A stretch of DNA of 64,000 nucleotides from CAVZBT01 sp963773605 (lineage in GTDB: Bacteria; Acidobacteriota; UBA6911): contig CAVZBT010000005.1 of NCBI GenBank assembly GCA_963773605.1, positions 310,001 through 374,000 of the forward strand. Reading direction: 5' to 3'. Below, in pieces: positions 29,940 to 41,126 of the stretch (position 1 is the stretch's first letter; every line of letters starts with the position of its first letter). Below the pieces are notes generated by a model. The model did not search any database. It saw nothing but the letters and a program-made list of their open reading frames with translations, and was not told where the DNA came from. A program made the translations under genes and the position numbers.

Positions 29940-30145
29940 GTTGCCAGGAATCCTCTCCGCGCCCCCGCCTGTCGAACCCACTTCGCGCTCAGGGACCAGT
30001 GTCGCCACAGGGCCGAAATCACTGCTTCCGAATACCCCCCACCTCGATACAAACAAGCGATCCCCTTCATCCACGCATGTTCAGCGGGCGTCATAGCGTT
30101 ACTCTCAGGCCAAGTTCCGAAACTGCTGGCCCGTGGGGGGTTCTT

Positions 30146-30174
30146 TTGACTGGGGGGCCGCGATCCTGTATAAT
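30146..30174 (+). promoter_or_regulatory. sigma-70-type promoter of carD
   Basis: TTGACT (30,146-30,151) and TATAAT (30,169-30,174) are separated by exactly 17 bases, close to consensus, and end 19 bases before the carD ATG, leaving a very short leader with the ribosome site GGAGG. Confidence 0.8.
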
Positions 30175-30193
30175 AACGAGATCCGGAGGTGGT

Positions 30194-30709
30194 ATGGAAT
30201 TTCGTATTGGCGACAAGGTTGTATACCCCAACCACGGCGTGGGCATCATCGAGCAGGTGACCAGCCGGGCGGTTGATGGGGGTATTCCCGAAGAATTCTA
30301 CCTGCTCAGGATCCACTCCAATGCCTCCGTGGTGATGGTCCCCACCGCAAACGTCAAAAGCGTCGGCCTGCGCCGCATCATCAAACGCGGCGACGTCGAA
30401 GGCCTCTTCAAGCTCCTCCAGGGCGATTTCTTCGAGCCCGAATCCGACTGGAAAGGCCGCTACAAGGACCACTCCGAGAAAATGAGGACCGGCTCCATCT
30501 TCCAGGTCGCGGAAGTGCTCCGGAACCTCGTCTACCTCAGCTTCAAAAAGAGTCTGTCCTTCCGGGAGAAGCGGATGCTGGACCGGGCCAAGCAGCTCAT
30601 CGTCAGCGAGGTGGCTACCGTCCGCGGTCTGAACGAGAAGTCCGTCGAGGATCAGATCGACCGCGCCCTCGCCGCCGCCTACGAGCGCTCGGCCAAGGCC
30701 TCGGCGTGA
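30194..30709 (+). CDS. carD: CarD family transcriptional regulator
   Basis: 171 residues. The N-terminal RNA-polymerase-interacting Tudor-like domain begins FRIGDKVVYPNHGVGIIEQV, and the C-terminal helical DNA-binding part includes LSFREKRMLDRAKQLIVSEVA. CarD binds the RNA polymerase beta subunit and stabilises open complexes at housekeeping promoters. ATG at 30,194 after GGAGGTGGT. A near-consensus promoter lies just upstream. The stop overlaps the region where the CNNM gene should start, so the two are probably cotranscribed. Confidence 0.93.
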   Translation: MEFRIGDKVVYPNHGVGIIEQVTSRAVDGGIPEEFYLLRIHSNASVVMVPTANVKSVGLRRIIKRGDVEGLFKLLQGDFFEPESDWKGRYKDHSEKMRTGSIFQVAEVLRNLVYLSFKKSLSFREKRMLDRAKQLIVSEVATVRGLNEKSVEDQIDRALAAAYERSAKASA

Positions 30710-30720
30710 CGCTGTAAACG

Positions 30721-32010
30721 CAACTGGGCCTCTATTTCGCTCTGCTTGTCCTGTTCCTCCTGCTGTCGATCTTCTTCTCGGGGTCGGAGACCGCCTACAC
30801 GGCCGTTGACCGCCTGCGGCTCAAGTACCTCGCCGAGTCGGGCGACAGGGGCGCCGAAGCGGTCAAGCGCATCGTCGCCAACCCCGACCGCCTCCTCGGC
30901 GTCCTGCTGCTCGGCAACACCATTTCGAATATCGCCGCGGCCACGCTCGTCACCTATCTCGTCGCCGAGTACGCTCCTCAGGACAGGATCGAGACCTTCA
31001 GCATCGCCGCCTCCGTCGTCCTGACCCTGGTCGTCCTCATCTTCTGCGAGCTGACCCCCAAGATCATCGCCGCCACCAACTCCGAGCTGGTGACGCGACG
31101 GCTGTTGTGGCCGATCCGTGCCGCCCTCTGGGTACTCTCCCCTTTCGCCCGGATGGCCGCGAAGGTGTCCAACGGCCTCGTGCGTCTCCTGCGCCTTTCG
31201 CCCGCGGGCAGCCCGTTCGCCCAGCCGCTGACCGAAGACGAGATCCGGGCCATCATCGCCGACTCGACCGAAGCCACCCTGGCCGACCAGAAAAAGGAGT
31301 TGCTCGCCAACATCTTCGCCATCGGCGCCACCCAGGTGCGCGGCGTCATGATCCCGCGCATCGAGGTCACCGCCGTCGAGATCAGCGAGCCGCTCCCGAA
31401 CATCCTCGCCGTCGTGAGCCGCACCAACTACTCCCGGATCCCCGTCTACCGCGGCAATTTCGAGAACATCGTCGGCATCCTCAACGTCAAGGACCTGCTG
31501 CAGCATCTGCAGCGCCCCGGCGACATCAACCTCCAGGTGCTGCTCCGCCCCGTCCACTTCGTCCCCGACGTCGCCCCGATCGAGACCGTCCTGCGCCAGC
31601 TCCAGTCGATGCACCTGCACATGGCCATCGTGGTCGACGAGTTCGGCGGGGTCGAGGGGATCGTCACGCTCGAAGACCTCCTCGAGGAGATCGTCGGCGA
31701 AATCCGCGACGAACACGACACCGAAGTGGAATCCGTGCGCGAGCTGGCACCGAATGTCTTCTCCATCGCCGGCAACCTGCCGGTGAAGGACTTCAACCGC
31801 ATGTTCACCAACAAGCTCCCCGAGTCGCGCGCCTACACGACCATCGTCGGGTTCCTCGAGGCGCGGACCGGGAGACTCCTGCAGGAAGGGGAAACCGTGC
31901 GGTACCAGGACCTGACGTTTTCAATCGAGAAGACCAAAGGATTCCAGATCGTGTCGATCCGGCTGCGCCTGCCGGCAAAGCGCGACGAGAAGCAAGAGGT
32001 CAAGGCGTGA
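30721..32010 (+). CDS. CNNM/CorC (hemolysin-like) membrane protein with CBS pair
   Basis: The DUF21 transmembrane domain begins LGLYFALLVLFLLLSIFFSGSE and includes LLGVLLLGNTISNIAAATL and ELTPKIIAATNSELV. It is followed by the CBS pair (GVMIPRIEVTAVEI, VVDEFGGVEGIVTLEDLLEE) and the C-terminal CorC/HlyC domain. These proteins act in Mg/Co transport. The start codon is unclear: in this frame a TAA stands at 30,715-30,717 and no ATG or GTG precedes the first helix. A GTG at 30,706 overlapping the carD stop would be the natural start if that TAA is a base error. About 430 residues, normal length. Confidence 0.85.
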   Translation, partial: QLGLYFALLVLFLLLSIFFSGSETAYTAVDRLRLKYLAESGDRGAEAVKRIVANPDRLLGVLLLGNTISNIAAATLVTYLVAEYAPQDRIETFSIAASVVLTLVVLIFCELTPKIIAATNSELVTRRLLWPIRAALWVLSPFARMAAKVSNGLVRLLRLSPAGSPFAQPLTEDEIRAIIADSTEATLADQKKELLANIFAIGATQVRGVMIPRIEVTAVEISEPLPNILAVVSRTNYSRIPVYRGNFENIVGILNVKDLLQHLQRPGDINLQVLLRPVHFVPDVAPIETVLRQLQSMHLHMAIVVDEFGGVEGIVTLEDLLEEIVGEIRDEHDTEVESVRELAPNVFSIAGNLPVKDFNRMFTNKLPESRAYTTIVGFLEARTGRLLQEGETVRYQDLTFSIEKTKGFQIVSIRLRLPAKRDEKQEVKA

Positions 32011-32121
32011 GTGGACAGGGGCGGGCCGACGCGGCCCGTGGATCGTGCCCATCCCGTGGATCTCCCGATTAATCGCGGTTGCAGCTCATCGGGCCGTGGG
32101 CGGGTCGACCCCGCCCACGGT
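32011..32121. repeat. intergenic repeat family A, copy 1
   Basis: About 110 bases filling the gap between the convergent CNNM and hemL genes. It opens with GGGCGGGCCGACGCGGCCCG, has a middle block GTTGCAGCTCATCGG, and closes with GGGCGGGTCGACCCCGCCCAC. The same order recurs at 34.5, 44.9, 49.0 and (inverted) 54.5 kb. Confidence 0.8.
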
Positions 32122-33396
32122 TCACTTCAGGGCCTGGCGCGCGGCGCGGATTGTGGCGGCGACATCGCGCCGGGTGTGGGCCAATGAAATAAAGCAGGCT
32201 TCGAACTGCGACGGGGCGAAGTAGACGCCCGACCGCAGCAGCGCGTGGAAGAAACGGGCGTGCCGGGCCGTGTCGCTGGTGCGGGCGGACTCGTAGTCGC
32301 GGACCGGGGTGGCCGTGAAAAACATGGTGAACATCGACCCGACGCGGTTGATCTGAACCGCGGCGCCGGACTCGGCGGCGGCGCGCCCCAGCCCCTCGGC
32401 CAACTCCTCGCCGAGGCGCTCCAGCTTCTGGTAGGTTCCCGGGCGGCGCAGATAATCCAGGGTGGCGATCCCGGCCGAAACGGCCAGCGGGTTGCCCGAC
32501 AGGGTCCCCGCCTGGTAGACGGGTCCTTCCGGCGCGACCCACTTCATGATCTCGCTGGTGCCGCCGTAGGCGCCCACCGGAAGCCCTCCCCCGATGATTT
32601 TGCCGAGGCAGGTGAGGTCGGGCTTCACCCCGAACAACTCCTGGGCTCCGCCATAGGCGACCCGGAAGCCGGTCATCACCTCGTCGAACACCAGCAGCGC
32701 GCCGTGCTCGCGGGTGAGCTTGCGCACGCGCTGCAGAAAACCCTTCGCCGGCGGCACCGTCCCCATGTTGCCGGCCACCGGTTCCACGATGATGGCCGCC
32801 ACCTGGGACCGATGGACGTGGAGCGCGCGCTCCACCGCCTCCGGGTCGTTGAAGGGAACCGAGACGGTCAGCGCCGAGTTCTCGGGCGGTACGCCGGGGC
32901 TGTCGGGAAGCCCCAGGGTCGCGACCCCGGAACCCGCCTTCACGAGAAAGGAGTCGCCGTGCCCGTGATAGCACCCGTCGAACTTGATGATCTTGTACCG
33001 CCCGGTGAACGCCCGGGCGAGCCGGATGGCGCTCATGGTCGCCTCGGTCCCCGAGTTCACCAGCCGGACCTTCTCGATCGAGGGCACCGCCGCGCAGATC
33101 ATCTCGGCCAGGCGGATTTCCTGCTCCGTCGGCGCGCCGAAACTCGTCCCCATCGCGATCTGGCGCTTCAGGGCCAGCCGGACCGGCGCGGCGGAGTGGC
33201 CCAGAATCAACGGCCCCCACGAACCGACGTAGTCGATGTACGACGCACCGTCCTCGTCGACGATGCGGCTGCCCCGCCCCGACTTGATGAAGACGGGGTT
33301 CCCGCCGACGCTGCGAAACGCGCGCACCGGGCTGTTGACGCCTCCGGGAATGAGCTGCTGCGCCCGGGCAAACAGAGCTTTCGACCGTCGATTCAC
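32122..33396 (-). CDS. hemL: glutamate-1-semialdehyde 2,1-aminomutase
   Basis: 424 residues from the GTG at 33,396, where NRRSKALFARAQQLIPGGVN begins, the standard N-terminus. It converts glutamate-1-semialdehyde to 5-aminolevulinate in the C5 tetrapyrrole route, using PLP. Seen are GSWGPLILGH, FDGCYHGHGDSFL, VFDEVMTGFRV and the PLP lysine in DLTCLGKIIGGGLPVG. The frame happens to stay open upstream into hemB because of an indel there, so the longer open frame should not be taken as one protein. It follows hemB on the same strand, so the two genes should form a heme operon. Confidence 0.95.
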   Translation of the reverse strand: MNRRSKALFARAQQLIPGGVNSPVRAFRSVGGNPVFIKSGRGSRIVDEDGASYIDYVGSWGPLILGHSAAPVRLALKRQIAMGTSFGAPTEQEIRLAEMICAAVPSIEKVRLVNSGTEATMSAIRLARAFTGRYKIIKFDGCYHGHGDSFLVKAGSGVATLGLPDSPGVPPENSALTVSVPFNDPEAVERALHVHRSQVAAIIVEPVAGNMGTVPPAKGFLQRVRKLTREHGALLVFDEVMTGFRVAYGGAQELFGVKPDLTCLGKIIGGGLPVGAYGGTSEIMKWVAPEGPVYQAGTLSGNPLAVSAGIATLDYLRRPGTYQKLERLGEELAEGLGRAAAESGAAVQINRVGSMFTMFFTATPVRDYESARTSDTARHARFFHALLRSGVYFAPSQFEACFISLAHTRRDVAATIRAARQALK

Positions 33397-33431
33397 GTTC
33401 TCTCTACTCCCGAATTCCGCGGTTTGCAGTG

Positions 33432-34402
33432 TCAGAGCGCCTTCGCCGCGTCCTTGGCGAAGTAGGTCAGGATCATGTCCGCGCCGGCGCGCCGGATCCC
33501 GATCAGCGACTCCATCATGACGCGCGGCAGGTCGAGCCAGTTCATCCGGCCCGCCGCCATCAGCGCCGAGTATTCGCCGCTGACCTGGTAGGCCGCCAGC
33601 GGGTGCGGGTAGCGGTCGCGTATCGTCCGGATGACGTCCAGGTACGGGCCCGCGGGCTTGACCATGAGGATGTCCGCGCCTTCTTCGATGTCGAGGTCCA
33701 CCTCGCGCAGCGCCTCGCGCGCGTTCGCGGGATCCATCTGGTGGCTGCGGCGGTCGCCGAACGCGGGGGCCGATTCGGCCGCCTCGCGGAACGGGCCGTA
33801 ATAGCCGGAGGCGTACTTGACGGCGTACGAAAGGATCGGGGTGTTCTACGTGCCCGGACCGCTCCAGCGTCGCCCGGATCGCCGCCACACGCCCGTCCAT
33901 CATGTCGGAAGGCGCGACGATGTCCGCGCCGGCCTTCGCATGCGACAGCGCCATGTTCGCCAGCAGGTCCAGCGTGATGTCGTTGGCCACCTCCCCGTCC
34001 TGCACCACCCCGCAGTGACCGTGGCTGGTGTACTCGCAAAGGCACACGTCCGTGATGACGACGATTCCCGGCACTTCCCGTTTCAACGCGCGCACGGCCC
34101 GCTGGACGATGCCGTCATCGTCGTAGCCGGAGCTCCCCAGCTCGTCCTTCGTTTCGGGTATACCGAACAGGATGATGCCCCCCGACCCCGAGCGACTTGA
34201 CGGTCCGGACCTCCTCGACCAGCGCGTCGACCGACATCTGGTAGTTGCCCGGCATGGACGAGATCTCGTTGCGAACCCCCTCGCCGGGACAGACGAAAAG
34301 AGGGTAAACGAGCTGCCCGGGCGAGAGGCGCGTTTCGCGCACCAGGTCGCGGACCGAGGGCTTCATGCGCAGGCGCCTGGGGCGTGTGACAGGGAAAGTC
34401 AT
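33432..34402 (-). CDS. hemB: delta-aminolevulinic acid dehydratase (porphobilinogen synthase), frame-broken
   Basis: Start ATG at 34,402 after AGGTGAG (ATG at 34,411 also possible). The protein reads LSPGQLVYPLFVCPGEGVR, then after a frame change near 34,190-34,180 VVITDVCLCEYTSHGHCGV (the cysteine-rich metal site) and GADIVAPSDMMDGRVAAIR. After another change near 33,850 it continues YAVKYASGYYGPFREAA (first active-site Lys), ILMVKPAGPYLDVI (Schiff-base Lys) and AAYQVSGEYSALMAA. It condenses two aminolevulinates to porphobilinogen. All essential residues are present, so the breaks look like indel errors. It is upstream of hemL. Confidence 0.88.
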
Positions 34403-34474
34403 GAGGCTCACCTCGAGTGGCGTTGCATAAAAACAGCAAGTATATCAATCTATCGACCGGGCAGCCAATGGCCA

Positions 34475-34581
34475 GTGGGCGGCGGCCCGACGCGGCCCGT
34501 GGATTTTGCTGCGCCTGTGGATTTCCCGGTTGCACCCTGTTGTTGCTCATTTGGGGCGGGGGCGGGCCGACCCCGCCCACC
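34475..34581. repeat. intergenic repeat family A, copy 2
   Basis: Begins GTGGGCGGCGGCCCGACGCG and ends GGGCGGGCCGACCCCGCCCA, with GTGGATTTCCCGGTTG in the middle. It lies in the divergent gap between hemB and tilS, so any hemB or tilS promoter must lie close to it or in it. Confidence 0.8.
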
Positions 34582-34597
34582 TGGACTGCTGGATAGG

Positions 34598-35993
34598 ATG
34601 AAGCACGCGAGACTCGAAGGACTAGTGGGACAAACGCTGCGTCGGCACCGGATGCTGCGGGCGGGGGAGCACGTCCTGGTCGCGGTGTCCGGCGGGGCGG
34701 ACTCCGTCGCGCTGCTGCACTGCCTCGGCCGGCTTGGTCCGAGCTGGGGGCTGCGGCTCACGGCGGCGCACCTGAACCACAGGCTCCGCGGGCCGGAATC
34801 GGACGAGGACGAGCGGTTCGTCCGCAGGCTCGGCCAGGAACTCGGGGTGCAGGTGGTCACCGAGTCGTGGGCACCGGCCCGCCGTGTGCCGCAACCTGGA
34901 GGAGAGCGCGCGGCGGGCGCGATACGACTTTCTGCGACGGGCGGCGGCGGCGGCAGGGGCGACGAAGATCGCCGTCGGCCACACGGTCGACGACCAGGCC
35001 GAAACCGTGCTGCTGCGTCTGCTCCGCGGCAGCGGGACCCGCGGGATGGGGGGCATCTACCCCGTACTGGACGGCCTCGTCGTCCGGCCGCTGATCGAGG
35101 TTTCCGGCGACGAGATCCGGCGCTATCTCCAACATGCCGGAGTCGCCTGGCGCGAGGATTCGAGCAACCTGGACCTCCGCTACCGGCGCAACCGTGTCCG
35201 ACACGAGCTTCTGCCGTATCTCCGCGGCACGTTCAACCCCAACATTGCCGAGGTCCTGGCACGCGAGGCGGCGATCGCCCGCGACGTCACGGCTTACCTG
35301 GACGACCTCTCGCGCGCGCAGTACGACGCGCTGCGCCGGCCGGCGCCCGGCGGCGTCGCCCTGGGCGCGACCGCCCTCGCTGAACTCCACCCCGCCCTGC
35401 AGCGGGGCCTGCTGCAATGCGTCCTGCGCGAGTGCCGGGGATCGCTGAAGGGCATCACCGCCGCTCATATCGACGCCGTCCTGGCCCTCGCGCTGGAGGG
35501 CGCGAGCGGCAGGACGGTCGCTTTCCCCGGCGGGGCCGCCTCGCGGCAATTCGACGAATTGCTGGTCGTCGCTGCCGGCGACAGGCCCAGGATCGAGCGG
35601 AGCTACGCGCTGCCGCTGCCGGGGTGCTGTTTCATCGAGGAGACCGGCATGACGGTCACGGCGCGCGTCGACGTGGCGTGGGAAGAGGCACGGACGCACC
35701 CGGACCACAGGGCCGGGGCGGTGCTCGCCGCCGACCGGCTGCCGGCGAGCCTGCTGGTGCGCGGGCGGATGCCCGGGGACCGGTATGGCGGGACCGGGCA
35801 CCGGAAAGTGAAGAAGATGCTGATCGACGCGCGCATTCCCCTCGCCGAGCGCGCCATGCTGCCGATGGTCGTGGCCGGCGACGCCGTCGTCTGGGTCCCC
35901 GGGTTTCCCCCGGCGCAGCCTTTCGCCCCCGGCAAGGATGCCTCCCGCTGCGTCTTCCTCGAGATCCGTACAAATTGCGGTGGGTCGATTTGA
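34598..35993 (+). CDS. tilS: tRNA(Ile)-lysidine synthase, one frame change
   Basis: ATG at 34,598. The N-terminal N-type ATP pyrophosphatase has the P-loop VAVSGGADSVALLH and AAHLNHRLRGPESDEDE. After one extra C near 34,878 it continues RNLEESARRARYDFL, GHTVDDQAETVLLRLLRGSG and REDSSNLDLRYRRNRVRHELLP, then the TilS substrate-binding domain and the C-terminal TilS_C domain (GHRKVKKMLIDARIPLAER). It makes lysidine at the wobble base of tRNA-Ile(CAU) and is normally essential, so the break is presumably an error. Confidence 0.92.
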
Positions 35994-35994
35994 A

Positions 35995-36165
35995 CCGCAC
36001 TCCATATCTTGGAGTGCGGCGGCTCGACGCCGGTTTGTGGTCGGCGCCCAGGCGCTGACCTTGCGTACCTACCTGCCGATCCAGCCAAACCCAGACAGCG
36101 GTGCCGAGGCACCGCACTCCATATTTTGGAGTGCGGTGGCTCGACGGGCTCGACGCCGCTTTGGG
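35995..36165. repeat. intergenic repeat family B, copy 1 (double)
   Basis: Two palindromic cores with the form CCGCACTCCATAT-TTGGAGTGCGG at 35,995-36,020 and 36,111-36,137, each followed by GGCTCGACG. They flank a segment containing ATCCAGCCAAACCCAGACAG, which reappears inverted in copy 2. It directly follows the tilS stop. Confidence 0.8.
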
Positions 36166-36312
36166 ATCGGATCTTATGCAAAATCGTCGGGCGGGATGGA
36201 AACTATGGTGGGGGTTTAGCGTCTAAATAAGCGATGGCTCAGCATTGCGCGCACGACCTGGATAGGCGGGGAAACGGGAACCCCGAAATCCATTGTGGTT
36301 TATGGAGTTAGG

Positions 36313-36341
36313 TTAGAGATGTTGCGCGACTCTGCTATAAT
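36313..36341 (+). promoter_or_regulatory. candidate sigma-70 promoter of ftsH
   Basis: TATAAT at 36,336-36,341 with a weak -35 (TTAGAG, 36,313-36,318) at 17-base spacing, 47 bases before the ftsH start. The extended TGC before TATAAT (TGCTATAAT) strengthens it. Confidence 0.6.
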
Positions 36342-36388
36342 AGCCAATGGATTCCGCAGCTAGATCGCGACATGGGAGGTCGGGTAAT

Positions 36389-38312
<1,924 letters not shown>

Positions 38313-38316
38313 TCGC

Positions 38317-38430
38317 TGAAGTGCGGCGGCTCGGCGCCGCCGTGAACCGACGGAATCGGCTCGCCTGAATCTATACGGCGGCGCCCAGTTCGCCGCTCAC
38401 AAAGCGTGCGTCGAGCCGCCGTACTCCATA
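38317..38430. repeat. intergenic repeat family B, copy 2 (diverged)
   Basis: Starts AGTGCGGCGGCTCGGCGCCG and ends with the inverted form GCGTCGAGCCGCCGTACTCC, so the two ends can pair. It lies between ftsH and folP. Confidence 0.65.
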
Positions 38431-38432
38431 CC

Positions 38433-39308
38433 ATGCCTCCCTCGCTCAGCGCAGGCACTACCGGATCAAGGTCAGGGACAAGGTCCTCGAGCTCGGGTCG
38501 AGGACCTTGATCATGGGCATTCTGAACGTCACCCCCGATTCCTTTTCCGATGGCGGCCGTTACCTCGACCCGCAACACGCGGTGCAGCGCGCCTGGCAGA
38601 TCTGCGGAGGAGGGCGCCGATATTCTCGACATCGGCGGGGAATCCACCGGCCCGGGAGCGCGGGCCGTCAGCGCCGACGAGGAGTTGCGCCGGGTCCTGC
38701 CCGTGCTCGACGCGCTTGCGGCCGGCTACCCTCTTCCCATTTCCATCGACACCTCCAAACCGCAGGTCGCCCGGGCCGCCCTGGAACGGGGCGCCGCCAT
38801 CGTCAACGATGTCCCGGCGCTGCGGGACGACCGTGAACTGGCGCGCCGAGGCGCGCGAAGTTCGGGGCAGGTCTGATCCTCATGCACATGCGCGGGCGAG
38901 CCCCGGAACATGCAATCGATCCCACGCAGCCCTGACATTCTGGCGGAATTGGAGTTATGGGCCGAGGAAGCGGTTGCGCGCGCGCGAAACTGTGGTGTAT
39001 CCTCGGAAAAGATCATCCTCGATCCGGGGATCGGTTTCGGCAAGTCGGTCGCGCAGAACCTGGAGATCCTCCGTAACCTGGATCGCCTGGCCGCCACCGG
39101 TTTTCCCCTCCTGGTCGGAACCTCGCGAAAATCCTTCATCGGAGCCATCCTGGAAAACCCGGAGGCAGACCGAATCTGGGGAACCGCGGCGACGGTGGCC
39201 GCATCTATCATCTGTGGGGCCCACATCGTCCGGGTGCACGATGTCGGGCCGATGCGGGACATCGCCCGTGTTGCGGATGCGTTGACAGCAGGGGGAATCG
39301 GCGAGTGA
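38433..39308 (+). CDS. folP: dihydropteroate synthase, frame-broken
   Basis: The protein reads YRIKVRDKVLELGSR, IMGILNVTPDSFSDGG (pterin-binding signature), then in the next frame ADILDIGGESTGPGA, PISIDTSKPQVARAAL and IVNDVPAL. Further on it reads LILMHMRGRAPEH, IILDPGIGFGKSVAQNLEIL and LLVGTSRKSFIGAIL. Frame changes lie near 38,605, 38,850-38,870 and 38,905, and probably one near the start; the ATG at 38,433 is the nearest upstream start but is out of frame with the first motif. It joins p-aminobenzoate to pterin pyrophosphate for folate. Its stop overlaps the GTG of cdaA by 4 bases. Confidence 0.9.
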
Positions 39309-40158
39309 ATGAAGTCCTGGCAACGACCAACACGTTCCTGTTCGCGGCGGGGTTTCTCGCCTGGGTAGGGATGTGGCAGCAGTACATCCGGGACGTCATC
39401 GACATCGCGCTGGTCGCATACATCCTTTACCGCTTCCTGCTGCTCGTGCGGGGCACGCGCGGGGCGCAGATGACGTTCGGGATGGTGGTCCTGCTCGGGT
39501 TTTACTACGCGACCCGCTTCTACCGCCTCACCACCGTCCAGTGGCTGCTGACCAACCTCCTGACCTACATCGTGTTCGGCATCATCGTGCTCTACCAGAG
39601 CGAGATCCGGCGCGGCCTCGCCGGCCTCGGGATGACGTCCTTCTTCGGCCGGCACGCACGTCGGACAAGAAGTCGGGTTTCGAGGAGATCATCCTGGCGG
39701 CGACCACGCTGGCGTCGAAGAAAATCGGTGCCCTCGTCGTGGTCGAGCGGGACATCGGACTGCGCAACTACGCCGAAAGCGGGATCGCCCTGGACGCGGT
39801 CCTCACCTACGACCTGCTGGTGACCATCTTCAGCCCGAACACGCCGCTGCACGACGGCGCCGTCATCGTGCAGCACAACCGGATCATCGCCGCCGGCTGC
39901 TTCCTCCCGCTGACGCTGGACCCGCACCTCAGCAAGGAACTGGGCACCCGACACCGCGCGGCGATCGGGATCACGGAGGAAACCGACGCGGTCGCCGTCA
40001 TCGTTTCGGAGGAAACGGGCATCATCTCCGCCGCCATCGGCGGCAACATCACCCGCAACCTGGACGGCACCGGGCTGCGGACCATCCTGCAGAGCGCCAT
40101 GGAAAACCGCACGGCGCGCATCCCCGAATCGCTGGGAGAACGGCAGGAAGTCGTATGA
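39305..40158 (+). CDS. cdaA: diadenylate cyclase CdaA, one frame change
   Basis: GTG start overlapping the folP stop (GTGA). Three membrane helices occupy the first 90 residues (IDIALVAYILYRFLLLV, VVLLGFYYATRFYRL, LLTYIVFGIIVLYQSEI). After a frame change near 39,655 the DAC domain follows with LASKKIGALVVVERDIGL, TPLHDGAVIVQ (DGA motif) and GTRHRAAIGITEETDA (RHR motif). It makes c-di-AMP from two ATP. Downstream cdaR overlaps by 4 bases, the conserved pairing of cyclase and regulator. This is one of few sites where a base seems to be missing rather than extra. Confidence 0.92.
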
Positions 40159-41084
40159 GGGAGTGGCTCAGGAACTTGTTCCTCGAGAACTGGAGCCTGA
40201 AGGTCGCCGCCCTCGCCATATCCTGTTTCCTGTGGTTCGTCGTGCGGGGCGACTCAGGCTCCGAGCGGGTCATCACGGTGCCGCTGGAGGTCCGCATCCC
40301 GAGGAACATGGAAATCACCAACGAGCGCCCCAGCACGGTCGACGTCACGATCCGGGGCCCGGCCGGGAACATGCTGTGGTTCGGCCAGTCGGTCCCGGTC
40401 TGCAGCGTCGATCTGCAGGACGCCGAGGAGGGCGAGCACACGGTCCCGCTCTCGGAGCGCAACGTGCAGATGCCGCGCGGGCTCGAGATGGTCGCCATCC
40501 GGCCCGCCCGTGTGCGCCTGGTGCTGGAGCGCACAACCTCCAAGGAGGTCCCGGTGCGGGCCCTCCTGGGCGATCCCGACCCGGAACTGGATGTCTACAG
40601 CGTTATGCTCAACCCCTCCCGGGTCTTGATCACCGGGCCGCGCAACCACGTCCAGAGCGTCCGCGACGTTCCTACCGAGAGCATTCCTCTGGCGGGCCAG
40701 CAGGGGTCTTTCCGGAGCTTCGTGAACCTCAATATCCGGGATATGGCCCTCCACTCGATCCCGGTCGGCCCGATCGAGGTCGCGGTGGAGCTGGGGCCGC
40801 ACCGGACGCTCCGGACCGTTGCGCGCATCCCGGTGCTCGTCGACGACGGGTCGGTCACGGTGTCGCCCCCGCATATTTCGGTGAGCATCCTGGCCCCACC
40901 GTCGCTGGCGGCCGCCTTGAAACCCGAGGACTTCGTGGCCACCGTCAGCGCCGGCGCCCTGGACGCGTCCAGACGCCTCGCCCGGGCGAAGCCGGTTGTA
41001 AAGCTGAAGGAACCCCGCGACCCGGCGGTCATAGTAAAGAGCGTGCCCGAAGTGACGCTCCGCCGCGGAACCAGGCCCCGGTGA
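40155..41084 (+). CDS. cdaR: YbbR domain protein CdaR, regulator of CdaA
   Basis: 309 residues. An N-terminal membrane anchor (LKVAALAISCFLWFVV) is followed by about three YbbR beta repeats, seen for instance in PLEVRIPRNMEITNERPSTV, VRLVLERTTSKEVPVRALL and NPSRVLITGPRNHVQSV. In known systems CdaR binds the cyclase and tunes c-di-AMP synthesis. Start overlaps the cdaA stop (ATGA). The usual third partner, glmM, does not follow; a SpoIIE-type phosphatase does. Frame intact. Confidence 0.88.
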   Translation: MREWLRNLFLENWSLKVAALAISCFLWFVVRGDSGSERVITVPLEVRIPRNMEITNERPSTVDVTIRGPAGNMLWFGQSVPVCSVDLQDAEEGEHTVPLSERNVQMPRGLEMVAIRPARVRLVLERTTSKEVPVRALLGDPDPELDVYSVMLNPSRVLITGPRNHVQSVRDVPTESIPLAGQQGSFRSFVNLNIRDMALHSIPVGPIEVAVELGPHRTLRTVARIPVLVDDGSVTVSPPHISVSILAPPSLAAALKPEDFVATVSAGALDASRRLARAKPVVKLKEPRDPAVIVKSVPEVTLRRGTRPR

Positions 41085-41126
41085 AACCCGGAGGGGCTCG
41101 GAAGGCTGCAAGACACCGCACACGAT

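Larger units (their letters stand above)
28398..30133 (+). mobile_element. insertion sequence with DUF6788-like orfA and IS4-superfamily DDE transposase
   Basis: Two overlapping genes (28,558-28,905 and 28,902-29,939) are flanked by imperfect inverted repeats: about 28,400-28,423 at the left and 30,109-30,132 (reverse) at the right, sharing the 9-base core TTTCGGAAC and about 18 of 24 positions. Exact ends and target duplication could not be fixed by eye. The element sits between tRNA-Leu and carD; its right end is roughly 13 bases from the -35 box of the carD promoter. Confidence 0.65.

Noticed and set aside
32122..34095. Single 657-codon HemB-HemL fusion
   Set aside because: The open frame joins a middle piece of hemB to hemL through an out-of-frame part of hemB; the GTG at 33,396 gives a normal hemL.
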